NCBI GenBank assembly: GCA_963777975.1
Contig: CAVZSO010000003.1
Location: 1 to 64,000 of the forward strand
Length of the DNA stretch: 64,000 nucleotides
Direction: 5' to 3'
DNA from: CSP1-4 sp963777975
GTDB lineage: Bacteria; Chloroflexota; Limnocylindria; Limnocylindrales; CSP1-4
In this document: positions 1-7,710 of the stretch, piece by piece
How the letters are laid out: every line of letters starts with the position of its first letter
Position numbering within the stretch: position 1 is the stretch's first letter
Position numbers and translations under genes: made by a program
The notes under the pieces: model-generated
Database searches by the model: none
Told to the model about the DNA's origin: nothing
The model's input: only the letters and a program-made list of their open reading frames with translations

Positions 1-82
1 GTCGGACGTGAGGCCCGGACGTCGGCGGTATCGGCGTCGCGGGCAGCTTCGGCGACACCTAGGTTCAGGGTCCAGCTCCTCG

Positions 83-169
83 TGGTGCCGGAGCAGGGAT
101 TCGAACCCTGACGAGGTTGCCCTCAGCCGATTTTAAGTCGGCCGCGTCTGCCATTCCGCCACTCCGGCC
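83..169 (-). tRNA. tRNA-Leu (TAA anticodon)
   Basis: Read on the minus strand the segment folds as a class II tRNA: acceptor GCCGGAG pairs with CTCCGGC, the anticodon loop is CTTAAAA inside a GCCGA/TCGGC stem, there is a long variable arm (TGAGGGCAACCTCG), and the T arm carries GGTTCGAACCC. The encoded CCA occupies 83-85. It decodes UUA, a rare codon in this GC-rich genome. Confidence 0.95.
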
Positions 170-358
170 CGGCCGAGTCTAGCGCCGGTCTCGGCTGCTG
201 CGACGCGCCTGGACGAGGTCGGACTGCGGCAGGGCTCAGCCGGTATCGATACCAGAGCCTGGCACTCGGCGCCGGAACGGCACGACCGCGGCCTGAGCCG
301 CGGTCGCTTGGTCATGTCATCGGGCTGACCCAGTCGATCTATCCCGATCTGCCAGGTG

Positions 359-880
359 CTACGGCTGGACAGCCACCCAGTTCTCGTAGACGCCGTTGGC
401 GTCGCCGGGCGCCTGGTCGTTCTTGAAGAAGTAGAGCGGCAGGCCGTTGTATGTGACCTGCAGTGAGCCATCGTCACGGGTGATCGTCCCGAGCTTGCCG
501 GTGATGCCGGAGCCAGCGGACGGAGTCTCACCTGCGGCGACCGTCACGGCGGGCCATGTCGAGATACAGCCGCCCGTGCAGGCGCTCGTGCCGCTGTCCT
601 TGACGTCCTTCGTGAAGTTGTAGACCGTCATGCCGTTCGACTTGGCGACCAGCACGGTCCCGATCGTGCCGACCGGCTTGGCCTCGACGGTCACGTCCGC
701 CGCGGTGGATGGGGCGACCGATGCCGGCGCCTTTGACGGGGCGACGGAAGCCGGAGCCTCCGTTGGGGCGACCGACGCCGGAGCCTCGGTCGCTGGCGCG
801 GTCGGTGACGCACCGGCCGAGCAGCCAACGAGCAAGATGCTCACCGCTGCGCCAGCGAGGATCGAACGGACGATGTGCAT
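359..880 (-). CDS. COG4315-type secreted-repeat lipoprotein
   Basis: Predicted exported lipoprotein of 173 residues. The ATG at 878-880 is preceded by a good AGGAGG ribosome site. A short leader ends in a lipobox LVGC with the lipidated cysteine at residue 20. A low-complexity linker with tandem TEAPASVAP-type units (about residues 30-60) joins it to a domain carrying NGMTVYNFTKD, CTGGCISTWPAV and NGLPLYFFKND. Those motifs, including the CxxxC pair and the repeated x-LYxF element, are typical of the secreted-repeat family PF03640, whose biochemical role is not established. It stands alone and is divergent from the methyltransferase region. Confidence 0.85.
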   Translation of the reverse strand: MHIVRSILAGAAVSILLVGCSAGASPTAPATEAPASVAPTEAPASVAPSKAPASVAPSTAADVTVEAKPVGTIGTVLVAKSNGMTVYNFTKDVKDSGTSACTGGCISTWPAVTVAAGETPSAGSGITGKLGTITRDDGSLQVTYNGLPLYFFKNDQAPGDANGVYENWVAVQP

Positions 881-1019
881 GTACTTTCCTCCTGTAGATC
901 GTCGGGTCCGGCGGATCCGTCCGACGGACGATCTCGACGGGCGAGGCCGACAAGCACCGGTCGTGGCCAGGCGCTCAATTCGCAACGTCATGACCTACCG
1001 GTGCCAGCCCGGCTCTACA

Positions 1020-1025
1020 TACCAT
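1020..1025 (+). promoter_or_regulatory. Extended-type -10 box for a leaderless start
   Basis: TACCAT lies 7 bases before the ATG at 1033. The same spacing recurs before many genes here and suggests transcription starting at the start codon. Confidence 0.4.
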
Positions 1026-1032
1026 GTACGTC

Positions 1033-1128
1033 ATGGTGCGTGGATCGGATCTCGACGGATGGCTACCGGCCGGCGGCGCGGCGCGCAATCTGGCATGGGC
1101 CCGTTCCCATCTTCTGATGCTTCAGTGA
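1033..1128 (+). CDS. Short leader ORF (31 aa) overlapping the methyltransferase start
   Basis: An ATG 7 bases behind a TACCAT -10 box opens a 31-codon frame (begins MVRGSDLDGW). Its TGA (1126-1128) overlaps the GTG at 1125-1127 of the methyltransferase by four bases. This is what a leaderless leader peptide with translational coupling would look like. Alternatively it is the displaced N-terminus of the methyltransferase after an indel. There is no homology to recognise, so confidence is low. Confidence 0.3.
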   Translation: MVRGSDLDGWLPAGGAARNLAWARSHLLMLQ

Positions 1129-1751
1129 CCGAGGACGCGCAGGCGCGACCAGACTGGGCCGCCTACTACCGCAAGACCATCGGACGCGAACCGCGACCGC
1201 TGTTCGAACGTGGCATGCAGGCGTTGTCAGCGGCGGGAATGGAACCGGGTCAGGCGATCGAGGTCGGCTTCGGGGACGGGACAGAGACGGTCGCGCTGCT
1301 GAGGGCCGGCTGGAGCGTCCTGGCCATCGACGCGACGCCGCAGGCGGCCGAGGTCCTCGGCCCCCAGGTGCCGGAGGATGCCGCGGACCGCCTGGTGATC
1401 CGTATCGCATCTGCAGAGATGGTCGAGCTGCCGGGATTCGACCTGCTCTACGCGGCCTACGCGCTCTCGTTCCTCGAGCCGGCCGCCTTCAGCAGCTTCT
1501 GGGAACAGGCCCGCGCGCACCTCCGACCAGGCGGCTTTCTCGTCGTCAACGTCTTCGGGGTCCGCGACACGTGGGCCGGCCGTCCGGAAGCGCGAAGCAT
1601 GACCTTCCTCGACCTGGCCGCCGTTCGACGGCTGGTCGACGGCCTGCAGATCGTCAGCCTCGATGAAGAGGACCAGGACGGAGACTCATTCTCAGGGCCG
1701 AAGCATTGGCACGTCTTCGACATCGTGGCCCGCAGACCGGCGATCCTATGA
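1125..1751 (+). CDS. Class I SAM-dependent methyltransferase
   Basis: A protein of about 208 residues with the Rossmann methyltransferase core. Motif I is IEVGFGDGTET, followed by an acidic end of strand 2 (VLAIDATPQA), a motif II-like FDLLYAAYALSFL, and motif III PGGFLVVNVFGVRD. The family transfers methyl from S-adenosylmethionine; the substrate cannot be read from the sequence. The GTG at 1125 is chosen because it overlaps the stop of a short upstream frame. An in-frame ATG at 1095 would add ten residues. The N-terminus DWAAYYRKTIGREPRPLFE resembles TehB-like small methyltransferases. Confidence 0.85.
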   Translation: MTEDAQARPDWAAYYRKTIGREPRPLFERGMQALSAAGMEPGQAIEVGFGDGTETVALLRAGWSVLAIDATPQAAEVLGPQVPEDAADRLVIRIASAEMVELPGFDLLYAAYALSFLEPAAFSSFWEQARAHLRPGGFLVVNVFGVRDTWAGRPEARSMTFLDLAAVRRLVDGLQIVSLDEEDQDGDSFSGPKHWHVFDIVARRPAIL

Positions 1752-1906
1752 GCTAGTTCCTGGGGGCCCCCGCGTTCCTGAGCACGCGACCGATGCCAGC
1801 TGCGGCCGCGATGGGATGAGGATGCCGACTACGATCAAGGGCACGGAGAGCCCAGTCGACGTTACTCTCATCAGGTGATCAAGCATCTGCACATGCTCGT
1901 CCCGCC

Positions 1907-2872
1907 ATGCTGATGCGGGCCGTCGTGCAGGACCGGTACGGGCCTCCGGAGGTCCTGCACATCGAGGAGGTCGAACGGCCGGCACCAGGTGCTGGCGAGG
2001 TGCTCATCCGGGTGCGGGCATCGACCGTCAGCCAGACAGACACCCACATCCGGCTCCCATCCCCGGCGCTGTGGCGACTGTTCGCGGGATGGCGACGGCC
2101 GCGGTGGCGAACCCTCGGCGTGGAGCTCGCGGGGGTCGTCGAGGCAGTCGGGGCGGGCACGACCGAGTTCGTTCCCGGCGACGAGGTCTTCGGCCTCGTG
2201 CGCCTGTTCGGTGCGCATGCCGAGTACGTCTGCCTCGCGGAGAGCGCGTCGATCGCGCACAAGCCCGCGAACCTGAGCTTCGAGGAAGCGGCCGCCGTCT
2301 GCGACGGCGCCATGCAGGCGCTTGCCACCCTGCGCGTCGGGGCCGTCCGCGAGGGCAGCCGCATCGCCATCTACGGTGCGTCCGGCTCGCTCGGCACGGC
2401 GGCGGTGCAGATCGCGAAGCACTACCGCGCCGAGGTCACGGGTGTCACCAGCACGAGGAATGTCGACCTCGTCCGGTCGCTCGGCGCCGATGACGTGATC
2501 GACTACACCCAGGAGGATCTGACAAAGGGTGGCCCGATCTTCGATGTCGTGATCGACGCCGTCGGCAAGTACGCCTACCACTGGGGCCGCCGGGCATTGA
2601 AGCCGGATGGGATCTACGTGGAGACCGACTTCGGGCCATACAAGCTGGAGACGCTGGTGATGGCCATCGCGACCCGCTGGCTCGGCAGCCGGAGGCTGAA
2701 GTTCGCGAGCGGCCGGCGATCGAAAGCCGACGTGCGCTTCATGAAGCAGCTCATCGAGAGCGGGGCCTACCGACCGGTCATCGATCGGACGTATCCGATG
2801 GCACAGGTCGCCGAGGCGCACCGCTACGTGGAGACGTGGCACAAGGTCGGCAATGTCGTGTTGACGATGTGA
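1907..2872 (+). CDS. NAD(P)-dependent alcohol dehydrogenase / quinone-reductase-like MDR protein
   Basis: A 321-residue medium-chain reductase of the zinc-independent type. The N-terminal GroES-like domain shows RYGPPEVLHIEEVERPAPG and DTHIRLP. The nucleotide fold shows YGASGSLGTAAVQIAKHY and a strand-2 TSTRNVDLVRSLGADDVIDY block, as in quinone oxidoreductases. Structural-zinc cysteines are absent. It likely uses NADPH to reduce quinones or enals in the cytosol. Starts at 1907 and 1913 (both ATG) are possible. It is followed after 44 bases by a DUF1330 gene with its own -10 box. Confidence 0.88.
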   Translation: MLMRAVVQDRYGPPEVLHIEEVERPAPGAGEVLIRVRASTVSQTDTHIRLPSPALWRLFAGWRRPRWRTLGVELAGVVEAVGAGTTEFVPGDEVFGLVRLFGAHAEYVCLAESASIAHKPANLSFEEAAAVCDGAMQALATLRVGAVREGSRIAIYGASGSLGTAAVQIAKHYRAEVTGVTSTRNVDLVRSLGADDVIDYTQEDLTKGGPIFDVVIDAVGKYAYHWGRRALKPDGIYVETDFGPYKLETLVMAIATRWLGSRRLKFASGRRSKADVRFMKQLIESGAYRPVIDRTYPMAQVAEAHRYVETWHKVGNVVLTM

Positions 2873-2904
2873 CGGGATGGGACATCCCGACGCGGCACGG
2901 GGGG

Positions 2905-2910
2905 TACCAT
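2905..2910 (+). promoter_or_regulatory. -10 box of a leaderless promoter (DUF1330 gene)
   Basis: TACCAT, six bases (CCTGAG), then the ATG at 2917. Confidence 0.5.
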
Positions 2911-2916
2911 CCTGAG

Positions 2917-3213
2917 ATGGCTGCCTACCTCGTCGTCGATGCGCGACGGACCGACCTCGAGCAGGCGGCGCGCTACAGCGCCCTGTCAGGCCCCAGCGTC
3001 GAGCGCCACGGAGGTCGTTACCTCGCCCGAGGTGGCGAGACGTTCGTGCTGGAAGGCGACTGGGATCCAGATCGCCTCGTGGTCATCGAGTTCGCCACCG
3101 TGGAGGCGGCGGTCGCGTGGTACGAGTCCGATGACTACACCGCGATCCGAGCGCTCCGCGCCGGCGCCGGCGAGTGGCGGATGGTGGTCATCCGGGGTGT
3201 CGACGGCGACTGA
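2917..3213 (+). CDS. DUF1330 family protein
   Basis: A 98-residue protein with the dimeric alpha-beta barrel layout of DUF1330: AYLVVDARRTDLE, a central GGRYLARGGETFVLEGDW, then VVIEFATVEAAVAWYESDDYTAI and RMVVIRGVDG at the C-terminus. Length and the sequence around WYESDDYxAIRxLR match the family well. The family's activity is unknown. The start at 2917 is fixed by a -10 box six bases upstream; there is no ribosome site. Confidence 0.88.
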   Translation: MAAYLVVDARRTDLEQAARYSALSGPSVERHGGRYLARGGETFVLEGDWDPDRLVVIEFATVEAAVAWYESDDYTAIRALRAGAGEWRMVVIRGVDGD

Positions 3214-3378
3214 GCGGCGGCGGGCGTCGTCGCGATGGCGTGGACACAGAGCACCGCGATCGCACAGCCGTGCGCAGTAACGGTCGTGGCTGTAGCACGA
3301 TTCGAGATCGGCCACGACGCATCGGTATCGTGACCGCAGGATCGGAACCTGCCAGGTCGGCCACTTCGTGCGGGAGAG

Positions 3379-3423
3379 TGGAGGCGACGACCGGATTCGA
3401 ACCGGTGAATAGAGGTTTTGCAG
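3379..3423 (-). repeat. 3' half of tRNA-Cys (attachment-site scar)
   Basis: On the minus strand this is the anticodon loop CTGCAAA (GCA anticodon), 3' anticodon stem, variable loop, T arm ACCGG-TTCGAAT-CCGGT, 3' acceptor strand CGTCGCC and encoded CCA of a tRNA-Cys. The 5' half is missing: the bases before the loop cannot form the needed GAGGT stem or a GGCGACG acceptor strand. Such 3'-half duplications are the usual trace of integrase-mediated insertion into a tRNA gene. Two TTGGTA repeats (3519-3524, 3531-3536) lie about 100 bases away. Confidence 0.7.
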
Positions 3424-3573
3424 TGTACCCGACGGCGTCCGCGGATGGTCGCTGACGCCGAATTCACGCACGAATCGGCCATCCGCTCGCGTTGAGAATC
3501 CGGAGCCGTGCGCCCCTATTGGTACACGCGTTGGTATCAGCAACGGTCGAAAGTCGGCTGTTCTAGCGGGACC

Positions 3574-3579
3574 TACACT
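3574..3579 (+). promoter_or_regulatory. -10 box of a leaderless promoter
   Basis: TACACT, six bases (TCGGCC), then the ATG at 3586. Confidence 0.5.
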
Positions 3580-3585
3580 TCGGCC

Positions 3586-3981
3586 ATGAAGGAGTACCGG
3601 GTCACGACGCTGGACATCGACGAGCTGGCGATCCAGGTCCTCGACGGATCGGCGACGGTCGATGAAGGGTCATGGGCTGCCTCCGTCCTGGCGCCGGGCG
3701 CGGTGCCAGTGAAGTCTCGGTCTCAGCAACCATCGAAGGTCAGGATCGGCCTCGGCCGTCGCGTCCTAACGGGCGAGGCCATCATCGTCAACATCCACCT
3801 CAACGCCCGAGGGCGTGCGGACACGCATCGACTTGCGGAGCAGCAGCGACGCCTTCGAAGTGACCTGAGCCCGCGTGTCCGACGACCTCGATGCCGGGCC
3901 GCCGTCCACGACGCCTTGCCTGGCGGGCTGATTGACATCCGGCAGATGATCGTCGCGCTGGACCTGAGGGAGAGTGCCTGA
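3586..3981 (+). CDS. Hypothetical protein, first gene of the accessory region
   Basis: A 131-residue protein starting MKEYRVTTLDIDELAI. I do not recognise the fold. The N-terminal 45 residues look like a normal acidic soluble segment. The C-terminal half is arginine-rich and contains AAVHDALPGG, which is the DDxEAAW repeat read in its usual frame, so a copy of that repeat has been absorbed into this gene. Its stop overlaps the GTG of the next gene by eight bases. The start is set by the -10 box at 3574. Confidence 0.5.
   Translation: MKEYRVTTLDIDELAIQVLDGSATVDEGSWAASVLAPGAVPVKSRSQQPSKVRIGLGRRVLTGEAIIVNIHLNARGRADTHRLAEQQRRLRSDLSPRVRRPRCRAAVHDALPGGLIDIRQMIVALDLRESA
3889..3930 (+). repeat. DDxEAAW repeat, copy 1 (fragment)
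   Basis: The stretch containing CCGCCGTCCACGACGCC followed by TTGCCTGGCGGGCTG matches the core of the repeated gene and is read in the same frame (AAVHDALPGG) inside the C-terminus of the preceding gene. Confidence 0.6.
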
Positions 3982-4186
3982 CGTGACGAAGAATCCGGGG
4001 AATTCGAGCGGTGGGGTCAACCCGCTGCTCCGTCTGGTTGCCTGGCTCGGGGATCAGCTGCCTGGCCCGCCCGACGAGACGGTCGACGACCCATTGCTGA
4101 GCAGACAACAGGTTCTCCCGCCAGAAGAGCAGGCCGCCTGGAGGCGGATCTTGTTTGAGCGCTTTCGGCGGGGTCGGAACGGCTGA
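3974..4186 (+). CDS. Hypothetical 70-residue basic protein
   Basis: GTG start overlapping the previous stop by eight bases, so translation is probably coupled. The product begins MPDVTKNPGN, has a short hydrophobic stretch (LLRLVAWLG) and an acidic middle, and ends in a basic helix RRILFERFRRGRNG. No family recognised. A fragment of the DDxEAAW repeat begins just after the stop codon. Confidence 0.5.
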   Translation: MPDVTKNPGNSSGGVNPLLRLVAWLGDQLPGPPDETVDDPLLSRQQVLPPEEQAAWRRILFERFRRGRNG

Positions 4187-4192
4187 AGCCGG

Positions 4193-4226
4193 CGCAGCCT
4201 GGGACGGCGTCCACGACGCCACATAG
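4193..4226 (+). repeat. DDxEAAW repeat, copy 2 (fragment)
   Basis: Reads GAAWDGVHDAT then TAG in the repeat's frame. It lies immediately behind the stop of the 70-residue gene and has no start codon of its own. Confidence 0.6.
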
Positions 4227-4244
4227 CTGGCGCAACGGCCGGGC

Positions 4245-4250
4245 TACGAT
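4245..4250 (+). promoter_or_regulatory. -10 box in a duplicated promoter block
   Basis: TACGAT within GGGCTACGATGCCGC, the same block found before the lipoproteins at 7151 and 10997. Here the ATG at 4258 follows after seven bases and is in frame with the lipoprotein below. Confidence 0.45.
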
Positions 4251-4338
4251 GCCGCCGATGCGGGTTGGGAAGCCATCGAACGGGTGCATGATGGTTGATG
4301 TGTGCCTAACCCGTGGGAGCAGACGAGGGGTTCGCGGA

Positions 4339-4866
4339 ATGAAGCTATCGGCGATCCTCGTCGCAATCTTCGTCGCCGCTGGCTGCGCTAGCTCGACTCC
4401 CGGTTCCGCCGAGTCCACGGGCGTACCCAGCCCGGAAGCGGTGGCATCTCAGCCCTCCGAGTCGCCCGGTGCGATGCCGTCGGCGCCCCTCACGATCAAA
4501 GAGGCCGCGGCGGCGTACCTCGCGGTCGCCAAGCCATACAACGCGACCGTCAAAGCGGCCGACAAGAAATGGGGCAAGAGTTCCGCGCTCAAGGCGCAGA
4601 AGAGGTACTTCGCGGCATTGGCCAAAGCGGAGGACAAGTTCATCGATGGACTCAAATTGATTGCGTTCCCACCAGAGATCCAGCCAGACGCGAACGCGCT
4701 TCTCAAAGCCGTCATCGTGGAACAGCACCGAGATCTTTCGGCCTCAATAGCCAAGTCAGCGAGTGCCATGCTCGCGCGGGTCAAGGAGGCTAACAAGGCG
4801 GCAGTCATTGCTACCGATAAGGCCGCGATCCTCCGGGACGATCTTGGCCTTCCCCCGAACCCCTGA
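4339..4866 (+). CDS. Predicted lipoprotein, helical, unknown function
   Basis: A 175-residue exported protein. The leader MKLSAILVAIFVAAGC has its lipobox cysteine at residue 16. A Ser/Pro/Ala linker follows, then a long alanine- and lysine-rich helical region containing AAAAYLAVAKPYNATVKAADKK and LIAFPPEIQPDANALL. No catalytic motif is seen. A GAGGGG ribosome site supports 4339. A leaderless start at ATG 4258, seven bases after TACGAT, would add a 27-residue N-terminus. The stop overlaps a repeat copy. Confidence 0.65.
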   Translation: MKLSAILVAIFVAAGCASSTPGSAESTGVPSPEAVASQPSESPGAMPSAPLTIKEAAAAYLAVAKPYNATVKAADKKWGKSSALKAQKRYFAALAKAEDKFIDGLKLIAFPPEIQPDANALLKAVIVEQHRDLSASIAKSASAMLARVKEANKAAVIATDKAAILRDDLGLPPNP

Positions 4867-4928
4867 GTGCAACCATCGACCTCGACGCCCTCTGGGCCGC
4901 CGTCCACGACGCCACGCCAATCTGCTGA
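4863..4928 (+). pseudogene. DDxEAAW gene, copy 3 (truncated, 21 codons)
   Basis: The frame LSATIDLDALWAAVHDATPIC begins at a CTG that overlaps the upstream TGA (CTGA at 4863-4866), repeating the overlap seen for better copies, and stops after the AVHDATP core. CTG is a rare start, so translation is doubtful. Confidence 0.5.
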
Positions 4929-4948
4929 AGGTCCCGGCTGCTGCCTCG

Positions 4949-5351
4949 ATGCGGAAGACGAGATGGCGCTGGATCCTGGTCCCGATGATCGTCCTGGTCG
5001 CCGGCTGCCTGCCCCAGCCCACGCCCGCACTCCCCGCTGACTTCCTCGCACCATTCGGCGACGGTGCGACCTTCGTGGTGCAACCGCCACCCGCCGGTGC
5101 GACGGGGCAGGACGTGGTGGCCGCCTTAGGGGCGGGCCGCGCCGTCAGGGTCTTCGGCGTCATCGACTGCCACCGCGTCCCGGGTTGTAGGCCAGGCCCA
5201 GGTGGCGCCCCGGGAGCGCCGGCCCGGACCGTATGGTTGGATTCTCTACCCGGACTGTACCGATGCCGCCGGCGACTTCGGCTGGATGGTCGTCGACGCC
5301 GCGGCCGGACTCGATGGTGGCTATGTCACGCACACCCCGTGCCAGCCATGA
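4949..5351 (+). pseudogene. MRKTRWRW-leader lipoprotein, copy 1 (one frameshift)
   Basis: The leader MRKTRWRWILVPMIVLVAGC is nearly identical to that of the gene at 7151 and has a lipobox cysteine at residue 20. The mature part shares VFGVIDCHRVPGCRPGPG (two conserved cysteines) with the 7151 protein. A +1 indel near 5235 moves the reading into another frame, where LYPD, GWMVVDAAAG and a C-terminal PCQP follow, matching YPDLEPEG and GWIVIDGPTG in the paralogue. Read that way, the stop overlaps the next start as ATGA (5348-5351), like the coupled pair at 7603. Function unknown; exported to the membrane outer face. Confidence 0.65.
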
Positions 5352-5603
5352 CCGATGACCACGACATCGAGGCAGCCTGGGACGCCCTATTCGACGCCTT
5401 GCCGGCCGGCTGGTCGGTCGGCAGACCCAGCTTTTACCCCGAGCGTCGCGAATGGCAGCAGTACGCCTTCGACGCGTTCGAGGACGCGAAAGGTCGGCGT
5501 CAGGTCGAATGAGTGGACGCCGATCGGCGCGACCGAGGTCGACTGCCTGCGCAAGATGGCGCGCTGTCCGCGCGAGATCACCGCGGGTCGGGTGCTGCGG
5601 TAA
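5348..5603 (+). pseudogene. DDxEAAW gene, copy 4 (near full length, one frameshift)
   Basis: ATG overlapping the upstream stop as ATGA. It begins MTDDHDIEAAWDALFDALPA and continues WSVGRPSFYPERREWQQYAF. One extra A near 5490 (GCGAAAGG versus GCAAAGG in the intact copy) shifts the frame to a premature TGA at 5510. In the corrected frame it runs on with KVGVRSNEWTPIGATEVDCL to TAA at 5601-5603, about 84 codons in total. Confidence 0.7.
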
Positions 5604-5610
5604 GCGGACT

Positions 5611-6054
5611 CTACTTAGGCACTAGGCGGCGGCCGTCTACCCAACCTGTCCAGCCATTCACGGCTACCACGCGGGCCCAGTCTCCCTTCCTCTCGATAAC
5701 GGCCAACGCGAGCCCACCCGCCAGCGTGACGATCGGGTTCAATGATCCGTTTGGTACCGCCCACGCGGGCATCCCTTCGCCGGGTGCGCGATGCGTTGGC
5801 GTCCAGGCAGGTGGAGGTGCCGGCGCCGCTTTGCTGTACGTAACGACCAACTTGCCACCCTGTCCCCAGATTTCGACAAGGCCCAGGGTCAGCGCGGTGC
5901 TAAGACAGTCCGACTGGCGCTCCACCCAAGCAACCTGGGTAGGTACCCAGCCTTGACCGGCCATCTTGGCCGCGTCTGCTTCGAACTTCCCCTGGGCCAG
6001 GCGCTGGTAACGATGTCGGTACTCCTTGGTCACTGACTGAACGGTTGGGCCCAT
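5611..6054 (-). CDS. SH3-like domain protein
   Basis: About 147 residues from the ATG at 6052-6054; an in-frame upstream ATG at 6078 is less likely. The N-terminal half has FEADAAKMAGQGWVPTQVAW and GKLVVTYSK, the pattern of small proteins that sense or bind at the membrane face. The C-terminal 45 residues (ALAVIERKGDWARVVAVNGW then TGWVDGRRLVPK) are a bacterial SH3 type 3 domain, which usually binds peptide or cell-wall ligands. No signal peptide is obvious. It is convergent with the DDxEAAW copy to its left. Confidence 0.6.
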   Translation of the reverse strand: MGPTVQSVTKEYRHRYQRLAQGKFEADAAKMAGQGWVPTQVAWVERQSDCLSTALTLGLVEIWGQGGKLVVTYSKAAPAPPPAWTPTHRAPGEGMPAWAVPNGSLNPIVTLAGGLALAVIERKGDWARVVAVNGWTGWVDGRRLVPK

Positions 6055-6452
6055 CGACGGCCTAGACCTCTTACACAACGTCGGACCGTCACTGTAAGTC
6101 GGTTGTCGAGTGGAAACGATCTCGGCCCGCTCTCAATGGCACGCGCCTGGGCGTCGGCGCGGAGGGTTCCCGCCGCCCAGCCGCAGCCATCTAGTTGGCG
6201 CCGCCACGTAGTCCAAAACACCGGTCGCCCGACGGGTGTGCGGTGAAATACCACGAGCCTGGCGGGCGAACTTCCTCGCCTCGATAGTTCGTGGCATCCG
6301 AGACCTGCGTCAGAGTCGGAATGCGACCAACGCCATCGAACGGCCGCCGATCGCGGCGGTCCTCTGGTCCCCGTTTGGCGGGGAGAGCGAAGCCGCTGGG
6401 GCGTTGCCGGGTGCGCTGGTCCCTGCCCTAACGCACCGGGTAGCGGCTCGGC
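6055..6452 (-). other. Gene-free stretch
   Basis: I see no convincing gene, RNA or repeat here. A short GC-rich hairpin (CCCCG/CGGGG, about 6370-6385) lies downstream of the minus-strand gene ending at 6453 and might act as its terminator. Confidence 0.4.
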
Positions 6453-6947
6453 CTAGCCGATGAGGAACCCGGTGTAGATGTTTTCGTTGTGGCCGCCGTC
6501 GTCGTCATCTGGGAGAGACAGCGTGGCGCCCGGGCCGCCGCCATTAAGGTGCTCGTAGTCGCCCGTCCCGTTCAGGACGACCCAGGTGAATGTCTCCCCG
6601 GTTGCGAAGTCGATGTGGACTTGCATCTTGATCAGGAACGTCCCGCTGCCATCGTCACAGGTGAATTGCTTGAGGACGAGGATCTGGAGCTTGCGGCCGC
6701 TCTGCCCTCCAGCGAAGAGGTCAAGGGGATCCAGCGTGGCCCCGCTCGGGCAGATCAGGCCGCTGTCCACGGCGCTCCCAGAGGCCGTAAAGGTCCCAAA
6801 CGGAGGCCCATCCGCAAAGGTGTTCACGACGTCGATGGTGACCGGCTTGGGCGCAGCCGCTGCCGCCGGCGCGATCACGGTCACCAGGGTCACAGCGGCC
6901 AAGACGATAGCGACGACGACACGGGCGCGCTGATTTATAGGACGCAT
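6453..6947 (-). CDS. Secreted protein, allene-oxide-cyclase-barrel-like
   Basis: A 164-residue protein with a clear Sec signal (basic NQRAR, hydrophobic VVVAIVLAAVTLVTVIAP, then AAAA cleavage region). The mature part is beta-rich with TFTASGSAVDSGLICPSG and a GTGDYEHLNGGGPG motif. That motif recalls the small beta-barrel proteins related to allene oxide cyclase/dirigent folds that actinobacteria and chloroflexi secrete; enzymatic function is unproven. Two cysteines could form a disulfide. GGAGG seven bases before the ATG supports the start. Confidence 0.65.
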   Translation of the reverse strand: MRPINQRARVVVAIVLAAVTLVTVIAPAAAAAPKPVTIDVVNTFADGPPFGTFTASGSAVDSGLICPSGATLDPLDLFAGGQSGRKLQILVLKQFTCDDGSGTFLIKMQVHIDFATGETFTWVVLNGTGDYEHLNGGGPGATLSLPDDDDGGHNENIYTGFLIG

Positions 6948-7138
6948 GGAAGGACCTCCCCATTACGACGGCAGTAGCACCGGAAGGCCAACTATGCGCC
7001 GTTCCGCAGCGCACGACTGCATGATTCGCACCAGGTGGTGCATCACGGCACCATCCAAGCACCGAGCTTGGTAGACCAGATGCATGCGTCGAGGCCGCTA
7101 GTCGGGGTCGCGCCGGTCTAGGTGGCCCGCTCGAAGCC

Positions 7139-7144
7139 TACGAT
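7139..7144 (+). promoter_or_regulatory. -10 box of a leaderless promoter (lipoprotein)
   Basis: TACGAT, six bases (GCCGCG), then the ATG at 7151. The same block precedes 4258 and 10997. Confidence 0.55.
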
Positions 7145-7150
7145 GCCGCG

Positions 7151-7606
7151 ATGAAGGTCGCGACATGGCGATGGTTGCTGGTCCCGATGATCGTCGTGGT
7201 CGCCGGGTGCCTGCCCCGTCCCAGCGCGTCCACCCTCGAGGCCGCTTTCACGAGGTATCTGGACGCGGCCGGGATGACCTTCACGCCCGCGGATCCGGGA
7301 GAGGGCGTGATGAGCGCAGAGGAAGTGGTGGCAGCGGTTCAGTCCACCACCGGGGCCGACCGGCTCGCCGGCCTCGCGGCGGTGCCGGTCTTCGGCGTCC
7401 TGCGTTGCCTGGAAGAGTCGGAGTGCAGGCCAGGACCAGGCGCGCTTGTGGGCATGAACGAGCGACCCGTGTGGGTGCTGTTCTATCCCGACCTCGAACC
7501 TGAGGGTCGCGAACCGGGTGGGTGGATCGTGATCGACGGGCCGACTGGCCTGCAGTCAGGCTTCGAGATCCAGACGCCTCGCAACTACCCGGTCCCGGTC
7601 CCGTGA
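7151..7606 (+). CDS. MKVATWRW-leader lipoprotein, copy 2 (intact)
   Basis: A 151-residue predicted lipoprotein. Leader MKVATWRWLLVPMIVVVAGC has its lipobox cysteine at residue 20. The mature domain carries VPVFGVLRCLEESECRPGPG, RPVWVLFYPD and GGWIVIDGPTG, conserved with the frameshifted gene at 4949. Two cysteines spaced seven residues apart are shared. No known family comes to mind. It is leaderless, and its TGA overlaps the GTG of a truncated DDxEAAW gene (GTGA, 7603-7606), the same linkage as at 5348. Confidence 0.7.
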   Translation: MKVATWRWLLVPMIVVVAGCLPRPSASTLEAAFTRYLDAAGMTFTPADPGEGVMSAEEVVAAVQSTTGADRLAGLAAVPVFGVLRCLEESECRPGPGALVGMNERPVWVLFYPDLEPEGREPGGWIVIDGPTGLQSGFEIQTPRNYPVPVP

Positions 7607-7689
7607 CCGACGACAACGTCGAGGCCGCCTGGGGCACCGTCCACGAGGCGACGCCAGCCGGCGGGCGGCTACACTGCGGCCTCAACTGA
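7603..7689 (+). pseudogene. DDxEAAW gene, copy 5 (truncated, 28 codons)
   Basis: GTG start on the GTGA overlap with the lipoprotein. Reads TDDNVEAAWGTVHEATPAGG then diverges and stops at 7687. Only the first third of the family remains. Confidence 0.6.
7671..7676 (+). promoter_or_regulatory. -10 box of the next gene
   Basis: TACACT with a likely start of transcription near 7683. That gives a leader of about 28 bases ending in the AAGGAG site before the ATG at 7711. Confidence 0.35.
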
Positions 7690-7710
7690 CCACCACCAAG
7701 GAGATGGGTC

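Noticed and set aside
1..62. A short open frame ending in TAG at 60-62 (reads GPDVGGIGVAGSFGDT)
   Set aside because: It has a stop at 9-11 and no visible start. It may be the tail of a gene left of the window, but 16 codons are not enough to call it.
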